The notes beneath the pieces were generated by a model. That model was given only the letters and a program-made list of their open reading frames with translations. It made no database searches and was not told where the DNA came from. From the NCBI GenBank assembly GCA_001917735.1, contig MNEO01000044.1, positions 1-12,891 on the forward strand: 12,891 nt of DNA. Reading direction: 5' to 3'. The position numbers were made by a program, and so were the translations under genes. Position 1 is the first letter of the stretch. Each line of letters opens with the position of its first letter. This document shows positions 1 to 7,497 of this stretch, piece after piece. Origin of the DNA: Chloroflexi bacterium 13_1_40CM_68_21 (GTDB lineage: Bacteria; Chloroflexota; Limnocylindria; P2-11E).

Positions 1-669
1 ACCAACGGCACAAGCTACAGCTACCGCGTGCGGGCGACGGATGCCGCCGGCAACCTGAGCTCCTACTCGAACGCGGCGAGCGTGTCAACGCCCGACACTC
101 AGTCGCCGACGACCCCAACGAACCTGACCGCGACGACCGTGAGCAACAGCCAGATCAACCTGGCCTGGACCGCCTCCACTGACAATGTCGGAGTTACGGG
201 ATACAAGGTCGAGAGCTGCCAGGGCGCGGGCTGCACCAACTTCGCCCAGATCGCCACGCCCAGTGGCACGACATACAGCGCCACCGGCCTCAACGCGGAT
301 AGCGTGTACCGCTTCCGGGTCAGGGCGACGGATGCCGCCGGCAATCTGAGCAACTACTCGAACGTGGCGAGCGCGAGCACCGACACCACGCCGCCGACGG
401 CCCCAACCGCGCTGCTCGCAACCCCAGCAAGCTCGAGCCAGATCAATCTGATCTGGACGGCGGCGACGGACAACGTGGGGGTGACCGGATACCTATTAGA
501 GCGCTGCCAGGGCCTGGCCTGCACGAGCTTCGTCCAGATCGCGAGCGTCGCCGGCACGTCGTACAACGACACGGGCCTCGCGGCGAACACGTTGTACAGC
601 TACCGGGTTCGGGCGACGGATGCCGCCGGCAACCTGAGCGACTACTCGATCCCAGCGAGCGCGACGACC
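1..669 (+). repeat. Tandem fn3-coding repeats, about 288-291 bp period
   Basis: There are three in-frame units: a partial one at 1-93, then 94-381 and 382-669. A shared core encoding RATDAAGNLS starts at about 32, 323 and 611, so the spacing is 291 and then 288 bp. The first and third cores are identical over about 29 bases and the second differs by one base. The rest of each unit is more diverged at DNA level, so the core looks locally homogenised or strongly constrained. More units probably lie upstream of the window. Confidence 0.85.
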
Positions 670-687
670 CTCGCACTCGGGCTCTAG
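1..687 (+). CDS. Fibronectin type III repeat protein, C-terminal part (5' end outside window)
   Basis: The frame is open from base 1 to a TAG at 685-687, giving 228 residues, so the gene begins before the window. A GTG at 28 lies inside a repeat and is not a credible start. The product holds the end of one fibronectin type III domain and two complete ones of 96-97 residues. Each complete unit has the pattern PTxPTxL, SQINLxWTA(S/A)TDNVGVTGY, a Cys pair (CQGxxC), TGL and RVRATDAAGNLS. The protein ends right after the last domain, with no sorting motif, membrane anchor or extra domain. Such repeats usually act as extracellular spacers or carbohydrate/protein-binding modules behind an enzymatic or adhesive N-terminal part, which cannot be seen here. 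The Cys pairs suggest one disulfide per domain, consistent with export (inference). The fn3 assignment is firm; the overall function is unknown. Confidence 0.9.
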   Translation, partial: TNGTSYSYRVRATDAAGNLSSYSNAASVSTPDTQSPTTPTNLTATTVSNSQINLAWTASTDNVGVTGYKVESCQGAGCTNFAQIATPSGTTYSATGLNADSVYRFRVRATDAAGNLSNYSNVASASTDTTPPTAPTALLATPASSSQINLIWTAATDNVGVTGYLLERCQGLACTSFVQIASVAGTSYNDTGLAANTLYSYRVRATDAAGNLSDYSIPASATTLALGL

Positions 688-699
688 ATGTTCGCGTTG

Positions 700-730
700 G
701 TGCGGCGCCGGAGATCATCCGACGCCGCAC
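700..730 (+). terminator. Strong hairpin between the fn3 gene and the GMC oxidoreductase
   Basis: The inverted repeat GTGCGGCG (700-707) / CGCCGCAC (723-730) forms 8 perfect base pairs. After one C-A mismatch (708/722) the stem continues with 4 more pairs (709-712 with 718-721) around a 5-nt loop. It lies 12 bases after the stop of the fn3 gene and about 36 bases before the next start. No T-run follows, so this is terminator-like in position and stem strength but not a classic intrinsic terminator; it could also protect the 3' end of the mRNA. Confidence 0.55.
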
Positions 731-766
731 GCCATTAGCGAGGACACTTATCCACGTCGGGCTGAG

Positions 767-2269
767 ATGAACTCCTCGCTGCAAGACGAGCGACGCGTGG
801 TCGTGATCGGCACCGGTCCAGCGGGTGCGACGGCCGCGCTGTTTCTGGCCAGAGCCGGCGTTGAGGTCACGTTGCTCGAGGCCGGGTCGGAACATTCCGC
901 GTTGGGGCTGACGCTGCGCATCGCGGGACTGACGGTGGTGAACGTGCGCCGGCCGCTGCATCAGCGCACCGACGATGTCAACAAGACCGGCGATCCGAAT
1001 GCCGAGCTGTGGGAAGACATCGCCCTGGGCGGTCTGACCAATCATTGGTCGTGCGCCGTTCCTCGTTTCTCGCCCGATGACTTCCAGGACGCCAGGCGCG
1101 CCGGCGAGGCCTACACCTGGCCGGTCGGGTACGACGATCTCGCGCCCTGGTACGACCAGGTCGAATCCCTTTTGCACGTTTCGGGCGCCACCGCCGGCGT
1201 TCCCCAGCTGCCGGCGAGCCGTGTGAGGCGCGTCTGGAAGCTCGCGGGCGACTGGTCGCCGGTGGCCCAGGAGGCCGGCGCCTTCGGGCGCAGTGTGCTC
1301 CCACTGCCTTACAGCTACGGCTCCGACAGCACGCTCACACTGAGCGGAACGCCCTTCAACGCCTTCGTTCGATTGGTGAAGCCGGCACGGAGGACGGGCC
1401 GCATCTCGGTCCGCTTCGACGCTCGCGCGGAACAGCTGGAATGGTCCCCCGAAGACCGGCGCGTCAGCCACGTGATCTATCGGAACACGCGAACCGGCGG
1501 TGACGAGCGCCTCGGCTGCCGCGCGGTCGTCGTGGCTGCCGGGGCGGTCAACAGCGCGCGCCTCTTGCTCGAGTCGCGAAGTAACGAGTTCCCGGAGGGG
1601 CTCGGCAACACCGAAGGCGTGCTGGGCCGATACCTACACGACCACCCCCAGGCCAAGCTCACGGTCGATCTGGGCTCGCCGATGTCGATCCATCCGCCGA
1701 CCTACATCTCGCGCCCCTCGCTCGACCGGGCCGAACCGCTCTACGCCGCCGCCGGCGTTCAGTGGACGGGGACTGCGATCCGGGCCAAGAGCTTTCTCCG
1801 CGGCAGTCCGGGTCGGCTCCCGTGGATCGGCTTCAACGTCGTCGGAACGATGGCGCCGTCGCGCGAGAACGGCGTGATGCTCGACACCAAACGCTGCGCG
1901 ACCAACGGTTCCGCCCCCGTGTCCGTGCACATTCGCCGGCCCCCGGAGTCGGAGGCGATGCTCACGAGGACGCGCGACGAGATCCTGGACTTACTCGAGC
2001 GCGCGGGCGTCGGGCCCCGGATACGCGCCTGGAAGGTCGAGGAACCCGGCAACGCCATTCACTTCGCCGGCACCTGCCGCATGCACGCTTCGCCGCGGTT
2101 CGGAATGCTCGACGCCTGGAGCCGGATGCACGCGGTGCCGAACGTGATGGTCGCTGACTCGAGCGCCTTCACCACCGGACCGGAAAAGAACCCGGTCCTT
2201 ACCGCGATGGCCCTCTCCGCTCGCGGCAGCGACAAGCTGGCGCGAGATCTGCATGCCGGCCACATCTGA
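767..2269 (+). CDS. GMC-family FAD-dependent oxidoreductase
   Basis: This complete 500-residue flavoprotein belongs to the glucose-methanol-choline (BetA-like, COG2303) family, which oxidises alcohol groups of sugars, polyols, choline or sterols. The N-terminal Rossmann FAD motif VVVIGTGPAGATAA (residues 11-24, GxGxxG) is followed by an acidic residue at the end of strand 2 (LLEAG, 36-40). ALGGLTNHW (86-94) matches the family's FAD-contact segment and VVAAGAVNSARLLL (255-268) is the second family signature. The C-terminal block HFAGTCRM (432-439) supplies the active-site His, and NPVLTAMALSARGSDKLA (475-492) supplies the Asn partner. His440 follows RM where Gly is usual. No signal peptide is seen, so it is probably cytosolic or exported by another protein. 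Its substrate cannot be read from sequence; a sugar or polyol would suit the polysaccharide setting (inference). The ATG at 767 places the Rossmann strand at the normal distance; its ribosome-binding site is weak. Confidence 0.92.
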   Translation: MNSSLQDERRVVVIGTGPAGATAALFLARAGVEVTLLEAGSEHSALGLTLRIAGLTVVNVRRPLHQRTDDVNKTGDPNAELWEDIALGGLTNHWSCAVPRFSPDDFQDARRAGEAYTWPVGYDDLAPWYDQVESLLHVSGATAGVPQLPASRVRRVWKLAGDWSPVAQEAGAFGRSVLPLPYSYGSDSTLTLSGTPFNAFVRLVKPARRTGRISVRFDARAEQLEWSPEDRRVSHVIYRNTRTGGDERLGCRAVVVAAGAVNSARLLLESRSNEFPEGLGNTEGVLGRYLHDHPQAKLTVDLGSPMSIHPPTYISRPSLDRAEPLYAAAGVQWTGTAIRAKSFLRGSPGRLPWIGFNVVGTMAPSRENGVMLDTKRCATNGSAPVSVHIRRPPESEAMLTRTRDEILDLLERAGVGPRIRAWKVEEPGNAIHFAGTCRMHASPRFGMLDAWSRMHAVPNVMVADSSAFTTGPEKNPVLTAMALSARGSDKLARDLHAGHI

Positions 2270-2286
2270 AGGGCGAGCGAACGGCG

Positions 2287-3537
2287 CTAGTTGTAGGTGG
2301 GGTGCACCCGCACCGGAACGGGCTGAGGGTATGTGCGGTCGTGGGACTGTTCGCCCCGCGGCATCGCTGCCTGAGCGGCGATGGCGCCGAGGCGCTTCTC
2401 GCGCTCCAGCATCCCTTCCGTCGGCGGGATACCGACGGTTTCGAAGACGGTACGAAGGCGGTGCACCCAGTCGTGCCGGAGCGCGGCGTTGCGGACGTTC
2501 TCTCGGCTGATCCTCGCGAGCCGCTGCGGATCCCTATCGAGCTCGACCAGTAACCTCTCCACATCCGGAGAGTCGAACGGGAGCGGGATCACCGCGTCAG
2601 CCCAATCGAACTGCGTCCTGAACTCTTCGGTCCGCGGCGCTTCGCCAAGCATGACGGTCCCGGCGGCCGCGCCCTCGTAGAAGCGTCCAGAGATCTCATG
2701 TCGACCCCGCGTGACCTCGGATTCGTTCACGAGGGCGCGGTTCGCGATGAAGAAACGGCTCCGTTGAAGAATGCTCGCGAGAAGAAGGCGGTGCTCGCTC
2801 GCATCGTCGACGTGGAACGTGCGCTGCCTTTGGCCATGCCCGCTCGCGGCGACGGTGTCGTAGTAGTAGAAGATGCGGCGGTCGCTCGCGAGGCGCGCGA
2901 GCGCACCATGCGTGACCGGCGATCGCCGTCCGATATTGCAGACGTCGATGGCGCGCGGCGGCGCGTCGGAAAGCGGTGCGAAACGCAGAACGTCGACCGC
3001 CAGCGGTAGGTAGCTGCAAGGGCGCCCGATGATGCGCGCGACTTCGCCGATCGGGTGGCGCAAGCCCACGAAGACGTGGTCGAACTCCGCCAGAAGCTCC
3101 AGCAGGTAGCCGGGCAGGTCGGACGCCCAAATCTCGTTGACGAAGCAGGCGGCCACGCGGCAGCGCTGGCGCCAGTGGGGCACCGTGGCCAACGCGAAGA
3201 GCTCCCACGGGCTGTTGAAGACCGGGAAGAAGAGGTCGTAGTCCCGCTCGAGCTTCACCGTGGATGGCCGCGGCGCGAACGCCCGCGCGAATGACCGAGA
3301 GCCGGTCGTGAAGCGCGCGAGCTTGTACGCGCGGCGAGAGAACTCCAACGCGTCGCGGTCGCCGACGTCGACGCGATCGGCCCCCGTGACGTCCGCGACC
3401 ACGTCCTCGAACTCATATTGCAGGCAGTAGGCAACGAGGTCGGCAAGGCCGCGCATCGACAGGAGCAGCACATTCCCCCCACGCCTCGGAACGAGGCGTG
3501 CGCCGTCGCGACGTCGCGCATCCGATCTAATCCCCAT
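2287..3537 (-). CDS. Glycosyltransferase, CgeB/YkvP-like (Glyco_trans_1_2 type)
   Basis: The product has 416 residues with the ATG at 3537. It looks like a GT-B fold glycosyltransferase: an N-terminal Rossmann-like half starting at GGNVLLLSMRG, then a C-terminal half carrying GRFYEGAAAGTVMLGEAP (about 284-301). That segment is the Glyco_trans_1_2 nucleotide-sugar site with its conserved Glu (288). IFYYYDT and a C-terminal helix LRHDWVHRLRTVFE are also typical of the family. No membrane segment is visible, so it should act on the cytoplasmic face. The start at 3537 overlaps the upstream hydrolase gene by 11 bp (3527-3537) and has GGAAG just before it. An in-frame ATG at 3579 would give 430 residues but overlaps by 53 bp and adds only low-complexity residues. 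It is the last gene of the regulator-hydrolase-transferase run and converges on the GMC gene 17 bp away. Sugar donor and acceptor are unknown. Confidence 0.8.
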   Translation of the reverse strand: MGIRSDARRRDGARLVPRRGGNVLLLSMRGLADLVAYCLQYEFEDVVADVTGADRVDVGDRDALEFSRRAYKLARFTTGSRSFARAFAPRPSTVKLERDYDLFFPVFNSPWELFALATVPHWRQRCRVAACFVNEIWASDLPGYLLELLAEFDHVFVGLRHPIGEVARIIGRPCSYLPLAVDVLRFAPLSDAPPRAIDVCNIGRRSPVTHGALARLASDRRIFYYYDTVAASGHGQRQRTFHVDDASEHRLLLASILQRSRFFIANRALVNESEVTRGRHEISGRFYEGAAAGTVMLGEAPRTEEFRTQFDWADAVIPLPFDSPDVERLLVELDRDPQRLARISRENVRNAALRHDWVHRLRTVFETVGIPPTEGMLEREKRLGAIAAQAAMPRGEQSHDRTYPQPVPVRVHPTYN

Positions 3538-5071
3538 CGCTTCCGCGCCGGTGCTCTCCATCGCCATCATCCCCGTCATCCTCGTCGCGATCCGGCGCGG
3601 TGGCGAACTCGAGGAGCGCGGCGCCGTAGCCGCTGAAGCTCACGCTGGCGGTGTTGCCGACGGGCAGCGCGATCGCCGGCGGGCCGCTCGCGAGGGGCGT
3701 CGAGTCGTCGAGCTGGCGCAAGCTGACCTGAGCAACGCCGCGAAGATTGGCGACGGTCACCTGCACCGTCTCCGGCAGGCCAGGCCCACCTATGGCGATC
3801 GGGCTGTCCACCTGGCGGTTCACCACGAGCACGCGCACGTTGCGTGACCGCGGCGCGCGGGCGGCCAGCGTTTCGATCCCCGACTGGCTCGAGGTGGCGG
3901 AGAGCAGCCTGCTCCCCGGCGGAAAGTACCGGGCCAGGTAGTAGTCACGCCAATACGGCAGCCGTGGCAGGCCCGTGGCCTGATCCACCAATTGGAAGTT
4001 GGGATTATCGGGATGCGCGAACTCGTATTCGAAGATCGTGGCCGCGCCGCCGAGGGCGAGACGGCGAAAAGCGCTGGCGCCCCAGGCCGCACCGTACGCG
4101 TTGTAAGGCCGGTGCGTCGGGTCGTCGGGGCCGCTATTCAGGTTGAGCTCGGTGACCCAGACGGGGATCCCCCAGGCGCGCATTCGGACGAGGCTGTTCA
4201 CGATCTCGTCGAGGCCGTCGAAGTGGAACTGGTCGGTGTGCGTCACCTCACCCCCGCCATACCCGTGGTAGCTCAGAGCGTCGGGCTTCCGAATGGCGCC
4301 GGCGACGAGAGCGGTGATGTACTGGACGGCGTCGGTCGCCGGCCCGATCAGCTTTATTGATGGATCGACCGCGAGCATCTTCGCGGTGGTCGCGTTCCAC
4401 ATGACGACGTACTGCGCGCCAGTGATGTTCGGAGCGCGGTCGGGCAGGCAGGCGAGTGAGAGCAGATCGGGCTCGTTCCACAGCTCCCAGTAGGTGATGC
4501 GATTGGCGACCCCCGCGGGGTTGGTGATGGTGCGCCCATCTTCGGCGACGAACGAGCCCTTGTTGTAGTAGGCGACCAGCCGCGCCATGTAGTCGGCGAA
4601 CTCGCCGAACGTGAGGTCACGGATCGTGCGCGCCGTGCAGTCCCACATCCACTCCGGCGCATGGAAGATATTGAAGACGGGCCGAGCTCGAGCGGCGGTG
4701 ATGTCGTTGACCACCGAGTCGAGCGCGCTGAAGTCCCAGCTCCCCTTGACCAGCCCGGCGGGGATCATCGGCGGGGGCCCGCCCGGCCAGCAGCAGCCGT
4801 CAGCCGTGGCGTGTATCCGAACGAGACGCGCGCCGAACGCACGGAAGAGCGGGCGCGTTCCAGTGGCCCGTTCGAAGACGTATGGATATTTGATCTGCGT
4901 TCCGAGCTCCGTCCGGAGGATCCCGATCCTTGCGCGCGCGTCGACAGTGACGCTGGGCGACGCGTCGGTGGTTGGACCACTCGAGACGAGGGTCGCGGTG
5001 GAGACCAGCAAGACGGCGAAGGCGGCGAGCCGACGCGCGTTGCTCGCCGGGCGCCAGGGATCCTTTGTCAC
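3527..5071 (-). CDS. Secreted glycoside hydrolase, clan GH-A (GH39/PslG-like)
   Basis: The product has 514 residues counted from the GTG at 5071. An Arg-containing n-region and hydrophobic stretch LAAFAVLLVSTATLVSS (about 15-31) look like a signal peptide or N-terminal anchor. The (beta/alpha)8-type catalytic part carries YWELWNEPD (194-202) with the acid/base Glu200, and WVTELNLNS (305-313) with the likely nucleophile Glu308. These two motifs at the ends of strands 4 and 7 define clan GH-A; the arrangement resembles GH39 and PslG-like endoglycosidases. A beta-rich C-terminal module (about 385-490) follows, then a very acidic Asp-rich tail (about 494-514). The GTG was chosen because it shares GTGA with the regulator's stop and puts the signal peptide at the N-terminus. 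An in-frame ATG at 5215 would add 48 Arg-rich residues read across the regulator gene. It may cut or release the polysaccharide made by the neighbouring operon (inference). Confidence 0.85.
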   Translation of the reverse strand: MTKDPWRPASNARRLAAFAVLLVSTATLVSSGPTTDASPSVTVDARARIGILRTELGTQIKYPYVFERATGTRPLFRAFGARLVRIHATADGCCWPGGPPPMIPAGLVKGSWDFSALDSVVNDITAARARPVFNIFHAPEWMWDCTARTIRDLTFGEFADYMARLVAYYNKGSFVAEDGRTITNPAGVANRITYWELWNEPDLLSLACLPDRAPNITGAQYVVMWNATTAKMLAVDPSIKLIGPATDAVQYITALVAGAIRKPDALSYHGYGGGEVTHTDQFHFDGLDEIVNSLVRMRAWGIPVWVTELNLNSGPDDPTHRPYNAYGAAWGASAFRRLALGGAATIFEYEFAHPDNPNFQLVDQATGLPRLPYWRDYYLARYFPPGSRLLSATSSQSGIETLAARAPRSRNVRVLVVNRQVDSPIAIGGPGLPETVQVTVANLRGVAQVSLRQLDDSTPLASGPPAIALPVGNTASVSFSGYGAALLEFATAPDRDEDDGDDGDGEHRRGSDGD

Positions 5072-5802
5072 GATCCGAACGCGACCTGTTCGCTTACGGC
5101 GTCGCTGGCGTGCGCGGGCGGTGCCGACCACCTGAACACGTATCCGACCGCGGGGACGCTGGCGATCGAGCCGCGGGCGCCGCCGTCGAGCCCGAGCTTC
5201 TTTCTCAGATGGCAAATGTGTGACCGCAGCGAGTTCGCGGCACCGCCTTCGTTACCCCAGACGTCCGAGAACAGCCGGTTCGCGGGTACGACGTGGCCCG
5301 CGTTCTTCGCAAGCGTGTAGAAGATCCGAAACTCGGTCGGCGTGAGGCGCGTGATCGAGGAGCCTTGTTCCACCTCGTGGGCCTCGGGATCGAGGCGGAG
5401 GTCCGCGAGCTCGAGCCGCGGCTCGGTCTCCTCGCGGACCGGGCCGTGGGAGCGCCTGAGGATCGCGCGGATGCGGAGGGTGAGCTCCCTGAACTCGTAC
5501 GGCTTCGTTATGCAGTCGTCCGCGCCGAGCTCGAAGCTGCGGTACGTGTCCTTGCGATCGTTGGGGCCGCTCACCACGAGGACCGGCGTCTCGTCCTCCG
5601 CGCGGATCGAGCGTAGGAGCTCGAACCCGTCCGGCGGAGGTAGCGCGAGATCGACGACGACGAGATCCGGCCGTTCGGTTCTGAATCGTCGTAACGCCTG
5701 CGCCCCATCGGACGCTTCGATCACCGCGAAGCGCTCGCGACGCAGCATGTGCGCGGTGATGTCCAGCTGGTCCAGATCGTCCTCAACCAGCAGGACCTTC
5801 AT
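5068..5802 (-). CDS. OmpR/PhoB-family response regulator
   Basis: This 244-residue two-component transcription regulator begins with MKVLLVEDDLDQ, giving the acidic pocket Asp8/Asp9. The phospho-acceptor is Asp51 (LVVVDLALP), with Ser78 in the Thr/Ser switch position and Lys100-Pro101 (ITKP) completing the receiver domain. A winged-helix effector domain follows (about 145-228): LTPTEFRIFYTLAKNAG, then the recognition-helix region NSLRSHICHLRKKLG, then the wing PAVGYVFRW. All key residues are intact. GGAGGG (5810-5815) sits 7 nt before the ATG, an excellent ribosome-binding site. The stop TGA overlaps the GTG start of the secreted glycoside hydrolase, so the two are probably translationally coupled. 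No sensor kinase is encoded in the window. It is divergent from the flippase operon, and 11-bp phased repeats upstream of that operon could be its targets (inference). Confidence 0.95.
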   Translation of the reverse strand: MKVLLVEDDLDQLDITAHMLRRERFAVIEASDGAQALRRFRTERPDLVVVDLALPPPDGFELLRSIRAEDETPVLVVSGPNDRKDTYRSFELGADDCITKPYEFRELTLRIRAILRRSHGPVREETEPRLELADLRLDPEAHEVEQGSSITRLTPTEFRIFYTLAKNAGHVVPANRLFSDVWGNEGGAANSLRSHICHLRKKLGLDGGARGSIASVPAVGYVFRWSAPPAHASDAVSEQVAFGS

Positions 5803-5809
5803 TTGCGAT

Positions 5810-5815
5810 CCCTCC
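5810..5815 (-). promoter_or_regulatory. Ribosome-binding site of the response regulator
   Basis: Read on the minus strand this is GGAGGG, 7 nt before the ATG at 5802. It is the clearest Shine-Dalgarno sequence in the window and settles the start of the regulator. Confidence 0.8.
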
Positions 5816-5949
5816 GTTGCACTGCTCCTACGGGGTGTTGTCTGGAGTCATCACACGCAGAGCGCATTGAGAAGCCTTTGGTCCCATCGTTTCGGTCCGC
5901 GCGCGGAGGCCGACCGGACGCTGCGTGCAAGACGCTTGGCGCAGAACGC

Positions 5950-5982
5950 CTCAATCTCGCGTCAATGCTTGGGCCCTACGGT
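5950..5982 (+). promoter_or_regulatory. Candidate activator-type promoter of the flippase operon with 11-bp phased repeats
   Basis: The 207-bp gap between the divergent regulator and flippase genes contains CTCAAT (5950-5955) and GTCAAT (5961-5966), direct repeats exactly 11 bp apart. Ten bases after the second copy lies TACGGT (5977-5982), which fits a TAnnnT -10 element. PhoB/OmpR-type regulators bind 11-bp phased direct repeats that replace the -35 box at about this distance from the -10. A start of transcription near 5989 would leave about 20 nt before the GTG at 6010. No good -35 hexamer is seen. The repeats and spacing are seen directly; the promoter role is inference. Confidence 0.4.
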
Positions 5983-6009
5983 GCCCGTCCTTGGGTGGCT
6001 TGATCCGGC

Positions 6010-7494
6010 GTGGCACGTAATGTCTCGGTCGTCGCCGTGGCCCAGGCCATCACCTGGACGGCGACCTTCCTCTTCACCCTCGCCCAGGCCCGGTACCTAG
6101 GCCCGGCACGCTTCGGCGAGCTGTCGCTCGCTCTCTCCTACGCCGTGATCTTGGGGGTCGTCGTCGACTTCGGGCTCAGCACAAAGCTCGCGCGCGACGT
6201 CGCGCAGCGGCCCGGGAGGGCCGGACAGGCCCTCGTCACCTCGTTCGCGCTACGAATCGGGCTCTGGTGCCTCGCCATCCCGCTCGTGTGGGCAGGCACG
6301 GTGATCTTCGGCTATGACGCGGACCTGCAGGCGAGCATTCTCGTCCTTGGGGTATCACTCCTCATCGGCGGCTTCGCCGCAAGCCTCGGCGCCTACTTTC
6401 AGGGACGCGAGCAGTTCCTGTTTCCCTCGCTCGGCTCGATCGCGCAACGTGGGTCGGCCGCGGTGCTCGGCGTGGCCGCTCTCGCCATGGGAGGGGGGAT
6501 CGTCACCGTCGCCGGCGTCTACATCGTGGCGAGCGTGCTCCAGGTCCTCGTGATGATCCCGGGGATGCGAAGGCATCCGGTCTCGTCGACTGCCCTCAAG
6601 CCGGCCGCGGTCGTGGACATGTTCCGCGGCACTGCGATGCTCGGGTGCTTCTGGATCCTCATCGCGATCTATTACAACGTCGACATGGTGATCCTCCAGC
6701 GACTCGCGCCGCCGGAGAACGTCTCGTGGTACGCCGCGGCTTATCGGCTCTTCAACGCCAGCACCATGGTCGTCGGGTTCGTGCTGGGCACCGTCCTCTA
6801 CCCGGTCCTCTCGCGGTTGTCCGTCGAATCCCGGGAGACGCTCCGCCACGCCATGGAGAGATCGTTCGCATTCGTCCTCGCGAGCGGTGCGTTCCTCGCG
6901 CTGACTCTGGTCGTCACCGCGGATCAACTCGTAGCGCTCCTGTACTCGGCACACGATTACGCGCCGGCGGCCAACGCCCTGCGTCTGCTCGCACCCGGCC
7001 TCGCGGCGATGTACGCGAACGGAGTCTTCTTCCTCACGCTCCTCGCTCTGGGCTTCGAGCGACGGCTGCTGGTGATGGCCGCCGTCCTGGCGGTGCTGAA
7101 CCCACTCGCGAACCTCCTCTTCATTCCCCTGCTTCAGCAGAACGGCGCTGCGCTCATCACCTCCGCGACCGAAGCGGTCGTTCTCGTGTGGGTACTCGCG
7201 GCGACCCCGAGGGACCTGCGCGCCGCTGCGCGCCCCATGGTCGTCGTGAAAGTCCTCGCGGCAGCAGCTGTGGCGGGGGCGTCGTTGTGGCTGCTGCGCG
7301 ATTGGTCGCTCTTCATCAATGTCCCGCTCGCCGGCCTCCTGTACCTGACGGTCGCGCTTGGGCTCGGGGTCATCCCGGCGGACGACCTTCGCGCGTTCTG
7401 GAGCCGCGTCCGCAAGCTGCGTCCGGACGCTGGGGCCGCGAACGCGGCACCGGGGGATGTCCTGCCCGCGACCTCCGAGTCTCGAGGCGCATGA
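6010..7494 (+). CDS. Polysaccharide flippase, Wzx-like (MOP superfamily)
   Basis: This 494-residue polytopic membrane protein consists almost entirely of hydrophobic helices with short loops, as in the 12-14-helix Wzx/RfbX flippases of the MOP superfamily. These move undecaprenyl-linked oligosaccharide repeat units from the cytoplasmic to the outer face. Family marks include ARYLGPARFGELSLALSY (27-44) after the first helix, DFGLSTKLARDVAQ (53-66), and AYFQGREQFLFPSLGSI (128-144). A TGA at 6001-6003 lies in frame just upstream, so GTG 6010 is the first possible start and the N-terminus is of normal family length. A weak GGGTGG lies about 10 nt before it. It opens the plus-strand operon and ends 3 nt before the GTG of the next glycosyltransferase. 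The C-terminal tail after the last helix (about 465-494) is Ala/Arg-rich and hydrophilic. Confidence 0.92.
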   Translation: MARNVSVVAVAQAITWTATFLFTLAQARYLGPARFGELSLALSYAVILGVVVDFGLSTKLARDVAQRPGRAGQALVTSFALRIGLWCLAIPLVWAGTVIFGYDADLQASILVLGVSLLIGGFAASLGAYFQGREQFLFPSLGSIAQRGSAAVLGVAALAMGGGIVTVAGVYIVASVLQVLVMIPGMRRHPVSSTALKPAAVVDMFRGTAMLGCFWILIAIYYNVDMVILQRLAPPENVSWYAAAYRLFNASTMVVGFVLGTVLYPVLSRLSVESRETLRHAMERSFAFVLASGAFLALTLVVTADQLVALLYSAHDYAPAANALRLLAPGLAAMYANGVFFLTLLALGFERRLLVMAAVLAVLNPLANLLFIPLLQQNGAALITSATEAVVLVWVLAATPRDLRAAARPMVVVKVLAAAAVAGASLWLLRDWSLFINVPLAGLLYLTVALGLGVIPADDLRAFWSRVRKLRPDAGAANAAPGDVLPATSESRGA

Positions 7495-7497
7495 GCG

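Noticed and set aside
443..1471. Minus-strand open frame of 342 codons
   Set aside because: It is antisense to both the fn3 repeats and the FAD-binding part of the GMC enzyme; it has no recognisable domain and low-complexity composition.
5072..5215. N-terminal extension of the glycoside hydrolase to an ATG at 5215
   Set aside because: The 48 extra residues are Arg-rich, lie inside the regulator's DNA-binding domain gene, and would bury the signal peptide. GTG 5071 with a GTGA overlap explains the start better.
5866..5882. Minus-strand CTCAAT with a partial second copy 11 bp away, as an autoregulation site of the response regulator
   Set aside because: Only one good half-site is present (5866-5871); the second matches in three bases, which is not enough to support a site.
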